This document shows positions 14,576-25,079 of a stretch of 64,000 nt of DNA, piece by piece. Source of the stretch: Krasilnikoviella flava (GTDB taxonomy: Bacteria > Actinomycetota > Actinomycetes > Actinomycetales > Cellulomonadaceae). Numbering within the stretch: the first letter of the stretch is position 1; the number at the start of each line of letters is the position of its first letter. The notes under the pieces were generated by a model. It saw only the letters and a list, made by a program, of their open reading frames with translations, was not told the origin of the DNA and made no database searches. A program made the translations under genes and the position numbers. The stretch spans positions 248,001 through 312,000 of the forward strand of contig NZ_FUZQ01000005.1 in assembly GCF_900167525.1 (NCBI RefSeq), written 5' to 3'.

Positions 14576-15202
14576 TCAGCGCGCGTAGAACTCGACCACG
14601 AGCTGCACCTCGCAGGTCACGGGGACCTCGGCGCGCTTCGGCTTGCGGGTCAGCGTGGCCGACAGCTTCTCGAGGTTGACCTCGAGGTAGCCCGGGAGGG
14701 TCGGCAGGACGTCACGGTGCGCGCCCGCGGCGGCGACCTGGAACGGCGTGGTCGTCTGCGACTTCGGCTTGACCTGGATGGTCTGGCCCGGCTTCACGCG
14801 GAACGACGGACGGTCGACGATCTTGCCGTCCACCAGGATGTGACGGTGGGTCACGGCCTGGCGGGCCTGCAGGATGGTGCGGCCGAAGCCGGCGCGCAGC
14901 ACGAGCGCGTCGAGGCGCGTCTCGAGGTCCTCGACCATGACCTCACCGGTCAGGCCCGGGTGCTTGCGGGCGTTCTCGTAGACCTTGAGGAGCTGCTTCT
15001 CGCGAAGCATGTACTGGGCGCGCAGCCGCTGCTTCTCGCGGAGGCGGACCGCGTAGTCCGACTCGGTGCGACGACGGGCGCGGCCGTGCTCACCCGGGGG
15101 GTACGGGCGCTTCTCGAAGTGGCGGACGGCCTTGGGGGTCAGCGCGATGCCGAGCTTGCGGCTCAGGCGCACCTGGCGGCGCGACTTGGTGACAGCGGTC
15201 AC
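14576..15202 (-). CDS. rpsD: 30S ribosomal protein S4
   Basis: The 208-residue protein has the S4 N-terminal region ([28 protein letters not shown]) and the S4 RNA-binding domain ([14 protein letters not shown] through [13 protein letters not shown]). S4 nucleates 30S assembly. GTG 15202 was chosen because it gives the usual 208-residue length and has AGGAAG 5-10 bases upstream; the longer frame to 15250 adds unrelated residues. In this lineage rpsD stands alone, away from the other ribosomal protein genes. The 160-base leader could hold S4 autoregulation, but I see no specific structure. Confidence 0.96.
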   Translation of the reverse strand: MTAVTKSRRQVRLSRKLGIALTPKAVRHFEKRPYPPGEHGRARRRTESDYAVRLREKQRLRAQYMLREKQLLKVYENARKHPGLTGEVMVEDLETRLDALVLRAGFGRTILQARQAVTHRHILVDGKIVDRPSFRVKPGQTIQVKPKSQTTTPFQVAAAGAHRDVLPTLPGYLEVNLEKLSATLTRKPKRAEVPVTCEVQLVVEFYAR

Positions 15203-15361
15203 TGTTGCTTCCTGTCCTGTGGTGATGGATGAGGTCACACCCGGTACCACCCACGGGGGAGGTCGGGTGCGGGACCAGCCGATGGAGCGTCCTGCACCAG
15301 TGGTGACGGAGCGCTCACGGGGCCGAGGTCCCAGGCGGTCGCCGGAAACGGCAACCGCAAT

Positions 15362-15367
15362 ATCTTA
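15362..15367 (-). promoter_or_regulatory. -10 element for rpsD
   Basis: TAAGAT on the minus strand in an AT-rich patch (rare in this window) between rarA and rpsD. It implies a leader of roughly 155 bases. No convincing -35 is seen. Confidence 0.5.
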
Positions 15368-15420
15368 CCGCATCCCACAGGGCCGCTTCCCGCGGTTGCC
15401 CGCTCACCGCTCCCCGGGTG

Positions 15421-16809
15421 TCACGCGTCGTCGAGGATCTGCCGGATCCGGTCGAGCCGGTCGGTGACCTGCTTCTCGAACCCGCGGTCGCTCGGCGCGT
15501 AGTAGCGCCGCCCGGCGAGCTCGTCCGGCAGGTACTGCTGCGCGGCGATGGCGTGCGGCGCGTCGTGCGCGTAGCGGTACCCCTTGCCGTGACCCAGGCC
15601 CTCCGCACCGGCATAGTGCGCGTCGCGCAGGTGCGGCGGCACCACGCCGACCTTACCGGCACGTACGTCCGCCAGCGCGGCGTCGATCCCCTGGTACGCC
15701 CGGTTGGACTTCGGGGCGGTCGCCAGGTGCACCACCGCCTCGGCCAGGACGATCCGCCCCTCGGGCATCCCGATGAGCTGCACGGCCTGCGCGGCCGCGA
15801 CCGCCGTCTGGAGCGCCGAAGGGTCGGCCATCCCGACGTCCTCCGCCGCGGAGATCACGAGCCGTCGCGCGATGAAGCGCGGGTCCTCGCCCGCTGCCAC
15901 CATGCGGGCCAGGTAGTGCAGGGCGGCGTCGACGTCCGAGCCGCGGATGGACTTGATGAACGCGGAGACGACGTCGTAGTGCTGGTCGCCGTCACGGTCG
16001 TACCGCACGGCGGCGACGTCGACGGCGCGCTCGACGGTGTCGAGGTCCACGGCCACCGTGTCGTCCGGTGCGCGGCCGGGGTCGGCGTCCGCGAGGGCCG
16101 CGCCGGCCGCCGCCTCGAGGATCGTCAGCGCCTTGCGTGCGTCGCCACCCGCCATCCGCACGAGCTGGTCCTCGGCGTCGTCCGCGAGCTCCACGGCGCC
16201 GTCCAGGCCCCGGTCGTCAGCGACGGCGCGGCGCACGAGGGCGCGCACGTCCCCGGAGGTGAGCGGCTTGAGCGTCAGGAGCAGGGACCGGCTCAGCAGC
16301 GGGGAGTTGACCGAGAACGACGGGTTCTCCGTGGTGGCGGCGACGAGCGTGACCCACCGGTTCTCGACGCTGGGGAGCAGGGCGTCCTGCTGCGTCTTGG
16401 AGAACCGGTGCACCTCGTCGATGAACAGCACGGTCTCCTCGCCGCCGGTCGCGAGGCGGCGGCGGGCGTCCTCGACGACCTGGCGCACCTCCTTGACGCC
16501 GGCGGTGACCGCGGAGAGCTCGACGAAGCGCCGCCCGGACACCGTCGCCACGAGGTACGCGAGGGTGGTCTTGCCCACCCCGGGCGGGCCCCAGAGGATC
16601 ACGGACCCCGGCGCGGCGCGGCGCGCCGACTCGTCGTCGGGCTCCACCAGCCGGCGCAGCGGCGAACCGGGCACGAGCAGGTGCGCCTGGCCCGCGACCT
16701 CGTCGAGGGTCGCCGGCCGCATGCGCACGGCCAGGGGGGCGCTGGGGCCGGCGCGGCCGGTCACCGGCGTGCCGCGGGTGCCGGTGAGCGCGGCGTCGAA
16801 CAGGTCCAT
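15421..16809 (-). CDS. rarA: Replication-associated recombination protein A (AAA ATPase)
   Basis: The 462-residue protein has an N-terminal region [16 protein letters not shown], Walker [10 protein letters not shown], Walker B FIDEVHRF, sensor ATTENPSF, and the C-terminal MgsA domain ([38 protein letters not shown]-like GYRYAHDAP). RarA/MgsA acts at stalled replication forks with single-strand binding protein. ATG 16809 was chosen over 16833. It lies 7 bases after TAGGCT, and the spacer holds GAGGAG, so either a leaderless or a Shine-Dalgarno start is possible. Confidence 0.93.
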   Translation of the reverse strand: MDLFDAALTGTRGTPVTGRAGPSAPLAVRMRPATLDEVAGQAHLLVPGSPLRRLVEPDDESARRAAPGSVILWGPPGVGKTTLAYLVATVSGRRFVELSAVTAGVKEVRQVVEDARRRLATGGEETVLFIDEVHRFSKTQQDALLPSVENRWVTLVAATTENPSFSVNSPLLSRSLLLTLKPLTSGDVRALVRRAVADDRGLDGAVELADDAEDQLVRMAGGDARKALTILEAAAGAALADADPGRAPDDTVAVDLDTVERAVDVAAVRYDRDGDQHYDVVSAFIKSIRGSDVDAALHYLARMVAAGEDPRFIARRLVISAAEDVGMADPSALQTAVAAAQAVQLIGMPEGRIVLAEAVVHLATAPKSNRAYQGIDAALADVRAGKVGVVPPHLRDAHYAGAEGLGHGKGYRYAHDAPHAIAAQQYLPDELAGRRYYAPSDRGFEKQVTDRLDRIRQILDDA

Positions 16810-16883
16810 GCTCCTCAGCCTACGGAGCGCCACCCACGCGCCCGGCCGTCCGCCCTCCCGCGATGCTGTGACGTGCCTCGCCC

Positions 16884-16889
16884 TAGGGT
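16884..16889 (+). promoter_or_regulatory. -10 element for the FAD monooxygenase gene
   Basis: TAGGGT is followed by 6 bases and the ATG at 16896, a leaderless layout. Confidence 0.55.
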
Positions 16890-16895
16890 GGGCGC

Positions 16896-18353
16896 ATGGA
16901 CGCCGACGTCGTGGTCGTCGGGGCCGGGCCCACCGGCCTGCTCCTGGCCGGAGACCTGGCCCTGGCCGGCGCGCGGGTGACCGTGGTCGAGAAGCGGCCG
17001 GCCGGCCTGAGCAACCTCACCCGCGCGTTCGCCGTGCACGCCCGCAGCCTCGAGACGCTCGACGCGCGAGGGCTGGCCGACGAGCTCGAGGCCACCGGCC
17101 GCCGCGTGCGTCGGATCCAGGTCTTCGGCCGGGTCGACGTACGTCTCGACCTGCTGCCCGGCCGGTTCCCGTTCGTGCTCGTCACCCCGCAGTACGAGGT
17201 GGAGCGCCTGCTGCGCCGCCGGGCGGAGGGGGCGGGGGCGGTCTTCCGGCACGGCGTGCGCGTCACCGGTCTGACCCAGGACGACGACGCGGTCACCCTC
17301 GCCGCCGTCGACGACACGATCGGCGGGACGGGCGGCGCCGACCTGCGGTGGCGGGCACCCTGGGTGGTCGGCACGGACGGCGTGCGCTCGACCGTGCGCC
17401 GGGCGGCGGGCCTCCCGTTCCCGGGTGAGACGGTGATCCGCGCGATGGTGCTGGCGGACGTGCGCCTCGCACGCCCACCCGAGGACGCGCTGACGGTGGC
17501 GTCGTCGGGCGGGGCGCTGGGCTTCCTGGCGCCCTTCGGCGACGACTGGTTCCGGTTCATCGGCTGGGACGAGGCTCTGGACCCCGGCGACGACGGGCCC
17601 GTCGGGCTCGACGAGGTCCGGGCCGTCGCGCGGGCCACGCTCGGCGACGACCACGGCATGCAGGAGCTGCGGTTCGCTACCCGGTTCGCGGCCGACGAGC
17701 GCCAGACCACCCGGTACCGGTCGGGCCGCGTGCTGCTGGCGGGCGACGCCGCGCACGTGCACAGCCCCGCGGGCGGCCTCGGCATGAACACGGGCCTGCA
17801 GGACGCCGCGAACCTGTCGTGGCGCCTCGCCGCGGTGCTGCGGGGCGCGGACGACACGGTGCTGGACGGGTACTCCGCGGAACGGCACCCGGTCGGAGCG
17901 CAGGTGCTGCGCACGAGCGGCACGATCCTGCGGCTCGCCACCCGCCGGGGGCCCGGCGCGTCCGTCCTGCGCGCGGCCGGCGCCACCCTTCTGGCCCGGG
18001 CGGCACCCGCGCGACGCCGCGCCGCGGCGACCGTCTCGGCACTCGGCGTGCGGTACCCGGCCCCTCCTGGTGCACACCCCGCAGCCGGGCGCCGGGTGCC
18101 GGACCTGCCCCTCGTGCCGGAGGGCGCGGGACGACGTCTCGCCCAAGCGTTGCGGGCGGGGCGCTTCGTGCTCGTCGCCCCGGCCGCGGGCCCACCGGCC
18201 GACATCCCGCTGGCAGGCGGCGAGCTCGCGGCGGTCGACCGGGTGGTCGTCCGCCGCGCGGACGGGCGCGACGCGACGCTCCTCGTGCGCCCGGACGGCT
18301 ACCTCGCCGACGCCCGGGCGCCCGGGGCGGTCACCGACGGCCGCGAGCAGTAG
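16896..18353 (+). CDS. FAD-dependent monooxygenase (PheA/TfdB type)
   Basis: The 485-residue class A flavoprotein monooxygenase has the N-terminal dinucleotide loop [19 protein letters not shown], the second FAD motif [21 protein letters not shown] and the following [15 protein letters not shown] helix typical of aromatic hydroxylases. It is expected to hydroxylate an aromatic or polyketide-like substrate with NAD(P)H and oxygen. The C-terminal 100 residues are Ala/Arg-rich and resemble the thioredoxin-like end of the family only weakly. No pathway genes are adjacent, so the substrate is unknown. Confidence 0.85.
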   Translation: MDADVVVVGAGPTGLLLAGDLALAGARVTVVEKRPAGLSNLTRAFAVHARSLETLDARGLADELEATGRRVRRIQVFGRVDVRLDLLPGRFPFVLVTPQYEVERLLRRRAEGAGAVFRHGVRVTGLTQDDDAVTLAAVDDTIGGTGGADLRWRAPWVVGTDGVRSTVRRAAGLPFPGETVIRAMVLADVRLARPPEDALTVASSGGALGFLAPFGDDWFRFIGWDEALDPGDDGPVGLDEVRAVARATLGDDHGMQELRFATRFAADERQTTRYRSGRVLLAGDAAHVHSPAGGLGMNTGLQDAANLSWRLAAVLRGADDTVLDGYSAERHPVGAQVLRTSGTILRLATRRGPGASVLRAAGATLLARAAPARRRAAATVSALGVRYPAPPGAHPAAGRRVPDLPLVPEGAGRRLAQALRAGRFVLVAPAAGPPADIPLAGGELAAVDRVVVRRADGRDATLLVRPDGYLADARAPGAVTDGREQ

Positions 18354-18394
18354 TCGCGCGGCGATGCCGCGAGCACGACGTCACGAGCGCCGCG

Positions 18395-19255
18395 TCAGGG
18401 GCGCGAGCTCTCGAACTCCTGGCCGAGCACGAAGCCGAGCTTCCGGTACACGCGCCGCGCGGCGACGTTGTGCGCGTACACGCCCAGCGTGACCATCGGG
18501 GCCTCGGCGAGCCCGGCGCGCATGGCCACGGCCGTCACCGCGACCGCGGCGCCCCGGCCCCGCCACGCGGGATCGGTCCCGATCGAGCCGAGCGACCACG
18601 GCCGACCGGGGACACGGCGCGACGCGCCCGCCACGGCCCGCACCACACCGTCGTCGTCCCGCCAGCCCCACCAGCGGGACCGCGGCTCGTCGACGGGGAG
18701 CTCGCCCTCTGGGTTCGCGACGGCGAGGCAGGCCGCCGCCGCGGCCCGCCCGGCGTCGTCGTGCAGCTCCTCGACCCGCTCCTCGCCGGCCCGGACGGCG
18801 GGCGGCGCCGTGGCCGCGTACCAGTCCCAGGCATCGAACGGGGCGTGGTCGAACGGCGCCGGCACGACGAGGCCGTCAGGGAGGTCGGCACCCGACACCG
18901 CCGCGTACGTGCCGCGCGGCATCGACGCCCGCACCACGGGACCCATCCCGCCGGGGCTCAGCTCCGCCTCGGCGGCGAGCAGGAGGCGTGCCGCGCCGGC
19001 CGCGCTGCCCACCCCCAGGAGGCTCACGCCGGCCGCGTCGTGGTCGACGGCGAGCGGGCGCCCACCGTCGATGCGCTCACGCCAGCGCAGCCGCACCACG
19101 AACGCGTCGTCGTCGTGCCAGGCATGACTGGCGTCCCACCCGCCGTGGGCGGTCTCGGCGACCACCACGGGGTGGTGCGCCCAACGCGCGGGCAGGCGCG
19201 CCCCGGCCACCTCGGTGACCGGGGCGAGCACGTGCCCGTCGAGGGCGAGGGTCAC
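18395..19255 (-). CDS. GNAT-family N-acetyltransferase
   Basis: The 286-residue protein has its GNAT domain in the last 120 residues. There the acetyl-CoA site is degenerate, as [15 protein letters not shown] with the Q/RxxGxG/A pattern, followed by [21 protein letters not shown], the usual strand and helix ending in the YxKLGF signature. The N-terminal half is a poorly conserved lobe, perhaps a decayed second GNAT fold. The GTG start overlaps the aspS stop (GTGA). The acceptor substrate is unknown. Confidence 0.78.
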   Translation of the reverse strand: MTLALDGHVLAPVTEVAGARLPARWAHHPVVVAETAHGGWDASHAWHDDDAFVVRLRWRERIDGGRPLAVDHDAAGVSLLGVGSAAGAARLLLAAEAELSPGGMGPVVRASMPRGTYAAVSGADLPDGLVVPAPFDHAPFDAWDWYAATAPPAVRAGEERVEELHDDAGRAAAAACLAVANPEGELPVDEPRSRWWGWRDDDGVVRAVAGASRRVPGRPWSLGSIGTDPAWRGRGAAVAVTAVAMRAGLAEAPMVTLGVYAHNVAARRVYRKLGFVLGQEFESSRP

Positions 19256-21042
19256 GCCCCCGCGGCGGAGGCGACGGTGTCGTCCTGCGGGACGGCGTCG
19301 ACCCCGGCCTCCTTGCGCTGCTCCGTCGTGATCGGCGCGGGCGCGTCCGTGAGCGGGTCGTAGCCGCCGCCCGACTTCGGGAACGCGATGACGTCGCGGA
19401 TCGACGCCGACTTCGTCAGCAGCGACACGATGCGGTCCCAGCCGAACGCGATGCCGCCGTGCGGCGGGGCACCGAACTTGAAGGCGTCGAGGAGGAAGCC
19501 GAACTTCTCCTGCGCCTCGGCGGGACCGATGCCCATGACGTCGAAGACGCGCTCCTGCACGTCACGGCGGTGGATACGGATCGAGCCACCGCCGATCTCG
19601 TTGCCGTTGCAGACGATGTCGTAGGCGTAGGCCAGGGCGTTGCCGGGATTGGACTCGAAGTTGTCCAGCCACTCCGGCTTCGGCGACGTGAACGCGTGGT
19701 GCACGGCGGTCCACGCGGAGTGACCGAGGTCCACGTCATCGTCCTCGCCGGTCGGCTTGAACAGCGGCGCGTCCACGACCCAGACGAAAGCCCACGCGTC
19801 GTCGTCGACCTGCCCGGTGCGGTGCGCGATCTCGAGGCGGGCGGCGCCGAGCAGCGCGCGCGCCTCGGTGGTCCTGCCGGCCGCGAAGAACACGGCGTCG
19901 CCGGGCTGCGCGCCGGTGGCGGCGGCGAGGCCCTCCCGCTCGGCGTCGGAGAGGTTCTTGGCGACGGGGCCGCCCAGCGTGCCGTCCTCGCCGTAGGTGA
20001 CGTAGGCGAGGCCCTTGGCGCCGCGCTGCTTCGCCCACTCCTGCCAGGCGTCGAACTGGCGGCGCGGCTGCGAGGCGCCCCCGGTCATGACGACGGCACC
20101 CACGTACTCCGCCTGGAAGACGCGGAACGGGGTCTCGGCGAAGTAGTCCGTGAGCTCGACGAGCGGGTTGCCGAAGCGCAGGTCCGGCTTGTCCGTGCCG
20201 TACAGGCGCATCGCCTCGGCGTACGTCATGCGGGCGATCGGCGTGGGGATCTCGACGTCGACGAGCTTCCACAGGGCGACGAGGACCTGCTCGGCGAGCG
20301 CGATGACGTCGTCCTGGTCGACGAAGCTCAGCTCGACGTCCAGCTGCGTGAACTCGGGCTGGCGGTCGGCCCGGAAGTCCTCGTCGCGGTAGCAGCGGGC
20401 GATCTGGTAGTAGCGCTCCAGTCCGCCCACCATGAGGAGCTGCTTGAAGAGCTGCGGGCTCTGCGGAAGCGCGTACCAGGAGCCGGGCGCCAGGCGGGCC
20501 GGGACCAGGAAGTCGCGCGCACCCTCCGGCGTCGACCGCGTCAGCGTCGGCGTCTCGACCTCGACGAAGTCGTGCTCGTCGAGCACCCGGCGGGCGGCCT
20601 GGTTCGCCTTGGCGCGCAGGCGCAGGGCGTGCGCCGGCGCCGGGCGGCGGATGTCGAGGTAGCGGTGCTTGAGACGCGCCTCCTCGCCGATGACCTCGGT
20701 GTCCGCGAGCGCCGTGGACACCTGGAACGGCAGGGGCGCGGACTCGTTGAGCACGACGACGTCCTTCGCCACGACCTCGATCTCGCCCGTGGCGAGGTTG
20801 GGGTTGGCGTTGCCCTCGGGCCGTCGCCCGACCTCACCGGTGACCTGGAGCACGAACTCGGCCCGCAGCGGGTGCGCCACGGCCTCGTCGCGGATGACGA
20901 TCTGCGAGATCCCCGAGGCGTCGCGAAGATCGATGAAGGCCACTCCCCCGTGATCCCGGCGCCGATCGACCCACCCCGTGAGGGTGACGGTCTGACCGAT
21001 GTGCTCGGCCCGCAGTGAGCCGGCCGTGTGGGTGCGGAGCAC
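19252..21042 (-). CDS. aspS: Aspartate-tRNA ligase
   Basis: The 596-residue bacterial-type synthetase has an OB-fold anticodon domain ([23 protein letters not shown]), catalytic motifs including [20 protein letters not shown], the bacterial GAD insertion (about residues 300-420) and the motif 3 region [16 protein letters not shown] 21042 was chosen because AAAGGA lies just upstream and the frame before it is shadow sequence. It overlaps the downstream GNAT gene by 4 bases. Confidence 0.96.
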   Translation of the reverse strand: MLRTHTAGSLRAEHIGQTVTLTGWVDRRRDHGGVAFIDLRDASGISQIVIRDEAVAHPLRAEFVLQVTGEVGRRPEGNANPNLATGEIEVVAKDVVVLNESAPLPFQVSTALADTEVIGEEARLKHRYLDIRRPAPAHALRLRAKANQAARRVLDEHDFVEVETPTLTRSTPEGARDFLVPARLAPGSWYALPQSPQLFKQLLMVGGLERYYQIARCYRDEDFRADRQPEFTQLDVELSFVDQDDVIALAEQVLVALWKLVDVEIPTPIARMTYAEAMRLYGTDKPDLRFGNPLVELTDYFAETPFRVFQAEYVGAVVMTGGASQPRRQFDAWQEWAKQRGAKGLAYVTYGEDGTLGGPVAKNLSDAEREGLAAATGAQPGDAVFFAAGRTTEARALLGAARLEIAHRTGQVDDDAWAFVWVVDAPLFKPTGEDDDVDLGHSAWTAVHHAFTSPKPEWLDNFESNPGNALAYAYDIVCNGNEIGGGSIRIHRRDVQERVFDVMGIGPAEAQEKFGFLLDAFKFGAPPHGGIAFGWDRIVSLLTKSASIRDVIAFPKSGGGYDPLTDAPAPITTEQRKEAGVDAVPQDDTVASAAGA

Positions 21043-21157
21043 GGAGTGTTCCTTTCGAACGGGGTAGGGACGACACCGCCGGTGGCGGCGTTCAGGCACG
21101 CGAACGCGCCCGTGCGAGTCTAGTCGGTGGCCGGACCCCTTCAGCGAGGAGACTCCC

Positions 21158-21631
21158 ATGGCGCCACGCGTCGCCACCACGACCACCGTCGACCGCGAGG
21201 AGCTCTTGGAGGTGCTGCGGGCGCGCCGGCACGGCGTGCTCGTCACCACCCGGCGCGACGGGTCCCCACAGCTGAGCCCGGTGACGTTCGGGGTGGACGA
21301 CGCCGGCCGGGTCGTGGTGTCCACCTACCCGGACCGCGCGAAGGCGGTGAACCTGCGGCGGGACCCGCGGGCCTCGTTCCTCGCCCTCGGTGACGACTTC
21401 GACGACGCCTGGGTGCAGGTGGACGGGACGGCCGAGGTGATCGACGCGCCGGACTCGGTGGAGCCGCTGGTCGAGTACTACCGCGCCGCGGCGGGAAAGG
21501 AGCACCCGGACTGGGAGGAGTACCGCGAGGCGATGCTGCGCCAGGGCAAGAGCGTCGTGCGGATCACGGTCGGGCGGTGGGGCCCCGTCGCGACCGGCGG
21601 GTTCCCCGCGCGCCTGGTCGAGGACGCCTGA
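21158..21631 (+). CDS. PPOX-class FMN/F420-dependent oxidoreductase
   Basis: The 157-residue protein has the split beta-barrel pattern of pyridoxamine-5-phosphate-oxidase-like proteins: [21 protein letters not shown], then [22 protein letters not shown]. Actinobacterial members of this size mostly bind F420 and act in redox or detoxification reactions, but the cofactor cannot be fixed from sequence alone. GGAGACTCCC precedes the ATG as a ribosome site. It is divergent from aspS. Confidence 0.8.
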   Translation: MAPRVATTTTVDREELLEVLRARRHGVLVTTRRDGSPQLSPVTFGVDDAGRVVVSTYPDRAKAVNLRRDPRASFLALGDDFDDAWVQVDGTAEVIDAPDSVEPLVEYYRAAAGKEHPDWEEYREAMLRQGKSVVRITVGRWGPVATGGFPARLVEDA

Positions 21632-21706
21632 GCACGCCGGGGACCGCGCCTGAGAGCCTGGACACACTCGACGCACGGAAGCCTGCCTGGCCGTAGCGTC
21701 GACCCC

Positions 21707-22066
21707 ATGGCGACGTTGCCCGACCCGGTGTGGCCCGTGCTCGTGCTCGCAGTGATCTCGGCGGGCGACGCGCTGCTGTGCGTGAAGCCGGTGGCGTTCA
21801 TCGCGCAGTGCTTCCGCGACGTGAACTTCCCCGAGCGCTGGTGGTGGGTCACACCGTGGATCAAGGCCGCGGCCACCGCCGGGCTGATCGCGGGGCTCTG
21901 GGTGCCGTACCTCGGGCTGGTGACGTCCGTCTGCCTCGTCGTGTACTTCGCGCTCGCGCTCACCTTCCACGTGCGGGCACGGGACTTCGGGCGCAACTTC
22001 TTCGTCAACGCCACCGGCATGTTCCTGCTGTGCGTGTTCGTGCTGTGGTTCTCGTTCCTGCGCTGA
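21707..22066 (+). CDS. DoxX-like small integral membrane protein
   Basis: The 119-residue protein has four hydrophobic segments: PVWPVLVLAVISAGDALLCV, TPWIKAAATAGLIAGLW, VTSVCLVVYFALALTF and FFVNATGMFLLCVFVLWF. This matches the DoxX_2 family layout. It lies 75 bases after the PPOX gene on the same strand, so a shared transcript is possible. The role of this family is not established. Confidence 0.6.
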   Translation: MATLPDPVWPVLVLAVISAGDALLCVKPVAFIAQCFRDVNFPERWWWVTPWIKAAATAGLIAGLWVPYLGLVTSVCLVVYFALALTFHVRARDFGRNFFVNATGMFLLCVFVLWFSFLR

Positions 22067-22085
22067 CCCGCCGTGCACGGGCGGC
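22067..22085. terminator. Short palindrome between convergent genes
   Basis: CCGCCGTGCACGGGCGG is near-palindromic and fills the 19 bases between the DoxX-like and radical SAM stops. It could serve as a bidirectional terminator. Confidence 0.35.
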
Positions 22086-23228
22086 TCAGAAGAGCACCTG
22101 CTCGACGCCCCCGCCTGCCACCTCGAGCCCGCCGCCGTCCCGGGGCATCCCGGCCAGCGCGCCCGCCGGGTAGTCGCCCTCGTCGTGAGGACGCTGGTCG
22201 TGCGGTCGCAGCTCGTCGGGGAAGCGCCCGGTCGCGCCGGACCGGGAGCGGTGCCCGGACGAGCGGAAGCCGCGCTCGTCCAGCAGCGGCTCCACGCGGT
22301 CCCACAGCCACTGCCGATACGCCTCGAGGGCGTAGGTGCCACGGGCGAACACCCGCCCGTACCCGGCCACGGCGTGCGGGTGCTCGCGCTCCAGCCATTG
22401 GAGGTACCACTCGCGCGTGCCGGGCTTGAGGTGCAGCGGCACGACCGTGACCCCCGTCGCGCCCGCCTCGGCGACCGCGTCCAGAAGGCGGCGCAGGTGG
22501 TCGCGGGAGTCGGTGAGCCACGGCAGCACCGGGGCCACCATGACGCCGCAGGGCAGCCCGGCGGCCCGCACCGCGCGGATCAGGTCGAGCCGGGCGCGGG
22601 GCGTCGGTGTGCCCGGCTCGACCGCCTGCTGCAGCTCCTCGTCGCGGGGCGAGTCCGCGAAGGCGAGCGAGACCCCGATCCCCACCTCCACGCGCCGCGC
22701 TGCGTCGACGATCAGCGGCAGGTCGCGACGCAGGAGGGTGCCCTTGGTGAGGATCGAGAACGGTGTGCCGGAGTCCGCGAGCGCCCCGATGATGCCGGGC
22801 ATGAGCCGGTACCTGCCCTCCGCCCGCTGGTACGGGTCGGTGTTCGTGCCCAGCGCCACCGGCTCCCGCTTCCATGACGGCCTCGCCAGCTCCGCGCGCA
22901 GCACCGTGTCCACGTTCGTCTTCACCACGACCTGCGAGTCGAAGTCCCGGCCCGCGTCGAGGTCGAGGTACTCGTGGGTCGGGCGGGCGAAGCAATAACG
23001 GCACCCATGACTGCATCCGCGGTACGGGTTGACCGTCCACCCGAAGGGCATGCGCGAGGCGGTGGGCACCTTGGACAGCGCGCTCTTGGCCAGCACCTCG
23101 TGGAACGCCACGCCGGCGAACTCCGGTGTCCGCACGGTGCGCACGAGCCCGAGGCGCGCCAGCCCGGGCCGGTCGAGCCCGGGCAGCGCACCGTCGTCCG
23201 CGGAGACCGCCTGTCCATCCCATCTCAC
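22086..23228 (-). CDS. Rv2578c-family radical SAM protein
   Basis: The 380-residue protein carries the iron-sulfur signature GCSHGCRYCFAR (CxxxCxxC, about residues 71-79), after NPYRGC. The SplB-like core has VVKTNVDTVLRAEL, GTNTDPYQ, FSILTKGTL and MVAPVLPWLTD. Members resemble spore-photoproduct-lyase-like proteins, and Rv2578c has been linked to the mycobacterial LexA regulon. Here a perfect LexA box lies 9 bases before the GTG start, which supports a DNA-damage role. The reaction is unknown. Confidence 0.88.
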   Translation of the reverse strand: MRWDGQAVSADDGALPGLDRPGLARLGLVRTVRTPEFAGVAFHEVLAKSALSKVPTASRMPFGWTVNPYRGCSHGCRYCFARPTHEYLDLDAGRDFDSQVVVKTNVDTVLRAELARPSWKREPVALGTNTDPYQRAEGRYRLMPGIIGALADSGTPFSILTKGTLLRRDLPLIVDAARRVEVGIGVSLAFADSPRDEELQQAVEPGTPTPRARLDLIRAVRAAGLPCGVMVAPVLPWLTDSRDHLRRLLDAVAEAGATGVTVVPLHLKPGTREWYLQWLEREHPHAVAGYGRVFARGTYALEAYRQWLWDRVEPLLDERGFRSSGHRSRSGATGRFPDELRPHDQRPHDEGDYPAGALAGMPRDGGGLEVAGGGVEQVLF

Positions 23229-23236
23229 GCGCTCAT

Positions 23237-23252
23237 TCGAACATGCGTTCGA
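23237..23252 (-). promoter_or_regulatory. LexA (SOS) box of the radical SAM gene
   Basis: TCGAACATGCGTTCGA matches the actinobacterial LexA consensus TCGAAC-N4-GTTCGA at every fixed position. It ends 9 bases upstream of the GTG at 23228, placing it over the promoter or transcription start. Confidence 0.85.
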
Positions 23253-23282
23253 TGTGCGTGTCCAGCGCCGGCCGGCGCGGGC

Positions 23283-24353
23283 TCAGCCGCGGACGCGGGC
23301 GAGCGCGCGCCGTGCCCGCTCCCGCCACGGCAGCGGCCGGTCGCGCACCTCGGCGAGCAGCACCTCGACGGCGTCCAGGGCGGCGGCGGTCACCTGACGC
23401 GGCATCGGCACGTCGGGGTCGGTCCAGTCCTCGGCCGGCGCGACGGGCACGAGGTCGTCCAGGTCGCCGTGCACGGAGACGCCCCGACCCTCCAGCCAGG
23501 CGATCCACGTCGCGCTGAGCCCGGTCGTCCACGCGTGGTCGTCGGGGCCCAGCGTGATGGGCGCGGAGCGCCGGGGCGCGAGCGCGTCCCCCACCACGAT
23601 CCCGTCCACGATCGGCGAGAGCTCCCCGCCCCGCCGCGCGTCGTCGCCGAGCCGGCGGTTGAGCCGACGCAGCACCTGCGCCTCGGGCACGCCGACCGAC
23701 GTGTTCGCCCGCTCGGCCTCCCTCGGCGCCCATGCGGGGTCGACGTCGACCACGTCCAGGAACCGCAGCCACAGCAGGCCCCCGGAGCCACCCGGCGGCG
23801 GCGCCGTCACGACGTGCAGCCTGGACGCGGGCAGCCCCGCGCCCCACACGGTCAGGACGCGGGTCGGGTCGAAGGACTCGAGGAACGCCGAACGGCCCTC
23901 GCGGGCGCGGTCGAGAAAAGCGCGCAGGGTCGTGCGCGACCCGAACTTGAGCGTCTCCTGCCACCCGCTCGCGAGCTCGCGCGCGAGGTCGCGCGCGGTG
24001 AGCACCACGCGGACCTCCGCGCCCGTGGAGCCGAGGTCCGCGAGCGCGCGGGCCGCCTGGTCCGGGGTGGCCTTCGCCAGCACCTCGTGACTGACGACGA
24101 CGTCGCCCCGCGCCCGGCGCACCTGCCGCAGCAGGCGGTCCCAGGCACCCTCCACCCGTCCGCGGTCGACGCCGTGGTCGGTGCCGGTGAGGTCCAGCGC
24201 CGCCCAGTAGTGCAGCCGGGGCTCACCCAGCGCACCGGTGGGGTAGAGCACGCCGTGCCGTCGGAGCTCGCGGCGGTTCGCGTGCAGGCGCGACTGCAGG
24301 TAGGTCGTGCCTGACTTGGGCGTACCGACGTGCAGGAAGACTCGTCTCGGCAT
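23283..24353 (-). CDS. Sulfotransferase-like protein
   Basis: The 356-residue protein begins FLHVGTPKSGTTYLQSRLHANR, the 5'-phosphosulfate-binding loop of PAPS sulfotransferases with the catalytic-type Lys. A 3'-phosphate-like motif appears around LTARDLARELASGWQE (residues about 117-132). There are no membrane segments. The acceptor may be a cell-surface lipid or glycan, but nothing nearby fixes it. It lies 81 bases after the papain-like gene on the same strand, so they may be co-transcribed. Confidence 0.75.
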   Translation of the reverse strand: MPRRVFLHVGTPKSGTTYLQSRLHANRRELRRHGVLYPTGALGEPRLHYWAALDLTGTDHGVDRGRVEGAWDRLLRQVRRARGDVVVSHEVLAKATPDQAARALADLGSTGAEVRVVLTARDLARELASGWQETLKFGSRTTLRAFLDRAREGRSAFLESFDPTRVLTVWGAGLPASRLHVVTAPPPGGSGGLLWLRFLDVVDVDPAWAPREAERANTSVGVPEAQVLRRLNRRLGDDARRGGELSPIVDGIVVGDALAPRRSAPITLGPDDHAWTTGLSATWIAWLEGRGVSVHGDLDDLVPVAPAEDWTDPDVPMPRQVTAAALDAVEVLLAEVRDRPLPWRERARRALARVRG

Positions 24354-24434
24354 GACCTCAGCGTGGCACGCGGGCCTGGGCGCGCCCTGGACCCGTCGAG
24401 GAGCGACCGGCCCGGGTCGACGCCGGCCGGCACC

Positions 24435-25049
24435 TCACGAGGCCAGCGACACCCCCGGTCGCGCCAGGGTGAACAGCCCGCCGGCCCCCTGGAGCGCGAG
24501 CGCCGGTACAGGCGCCTGCGCGAGGTCCGCGGCGCGGTACCGCTTGAGGTCCCCGCGGAAGACGACCGTGCCCGGCAGGCTCAGCAGCGACTGCGGGCGC
24601 ACCTTCCAGCGCGGGACGCCCAGGTCGCACACCCCCGCGTCCCGCAGCACGTGGTAGACGAACTCCGAGCAGAAGAACCGCCGGTCGTCCTCGGACCCGC
24701 GGCCCAGCAGCCCGGTCACGAGGCCGGGGGCGTTGTAGGCGTACCGGTGGCCGTCGAGCAGGAACTCCGCGACGGACGCCCCCACGGCGTCCCGCTGCTG
24801 CGGGGTCACGGGGACCTCGATCACGACGCCCGGGAGGCGGTCCATCCCGCGGTAGAGGTCGTCGTCGAGCCGTTCCCGCTTGAAGCACCCGACGAAGGGG
24901 TTGGACGCCCGGCGGCGACCGAAGCTGAACATGAGCTCGAGGTCGGCGTCGAGCGCCAGGGCCGCGTGGGTGTACTCGTCCCGCGTCGCGAGGCGGATCG
25001 TCCGGGACAGGACGGTGCTGCTGCGGGACAGGACGACGTAGATGCTCAC
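24435..25049 (-). CDS. Permuted papain-like (NlpC/YiiX-type) hydrolase
   Basis: The 204-residue protein has a His in RDEYTHAALALD near residue 26 and a Cys in FFCSEFVYHVLRDAG near residue 125. This His-before-Cys order is that of circularly permuted papain-like enzymes (YiiX/C92 type, amidases or peptidases). No signal peptide is seen. GTG 25049 is preferred over GTG 25058 because TACGGT ends 7 bases before it, the layout seen at many starts here. Substrate unknown. Confidence 0.65.
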   Translation of the reverse strand: MSIYVVLSRSSTVLSRTIRLATRDEYTHAALALDADLELMFSFGRRRASNPFVGCFKRERLDDDLYRGMDRLPGVVIEVPVTPQQRDAVGASVAEFLLDGHRYAYNAPGLVTGLLGRGSEDDRRFFCSEFVYHVLRDAGVCDLGVPRWKVRPQSLLSLPGTVVFRGDLKRYRAADLAQAPVPALALQGAGGLFTLARPGVSLAS

Positions 25050-25056
25050 GGCGGTC

Positions 25057-25062
25057 ACCGTA
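25057..25062 (-). promoter_or_regulatory. -10 element for the papain-like gene
   Basis: TACGGT on the minus strand, 7 bases before GTG 25049. Confidence 0.45.
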
Positions 25063-25079
25063 CCGCCCCGAGGGCGTCG

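Noticed and set aside
15203-15420. Structured RNA or tRNA gene in the rpsD-rarA gap
   Set aside because: No cloverleaf or CCA end; only a promoter-like AT-rich patch and the rpsD leader are seen.
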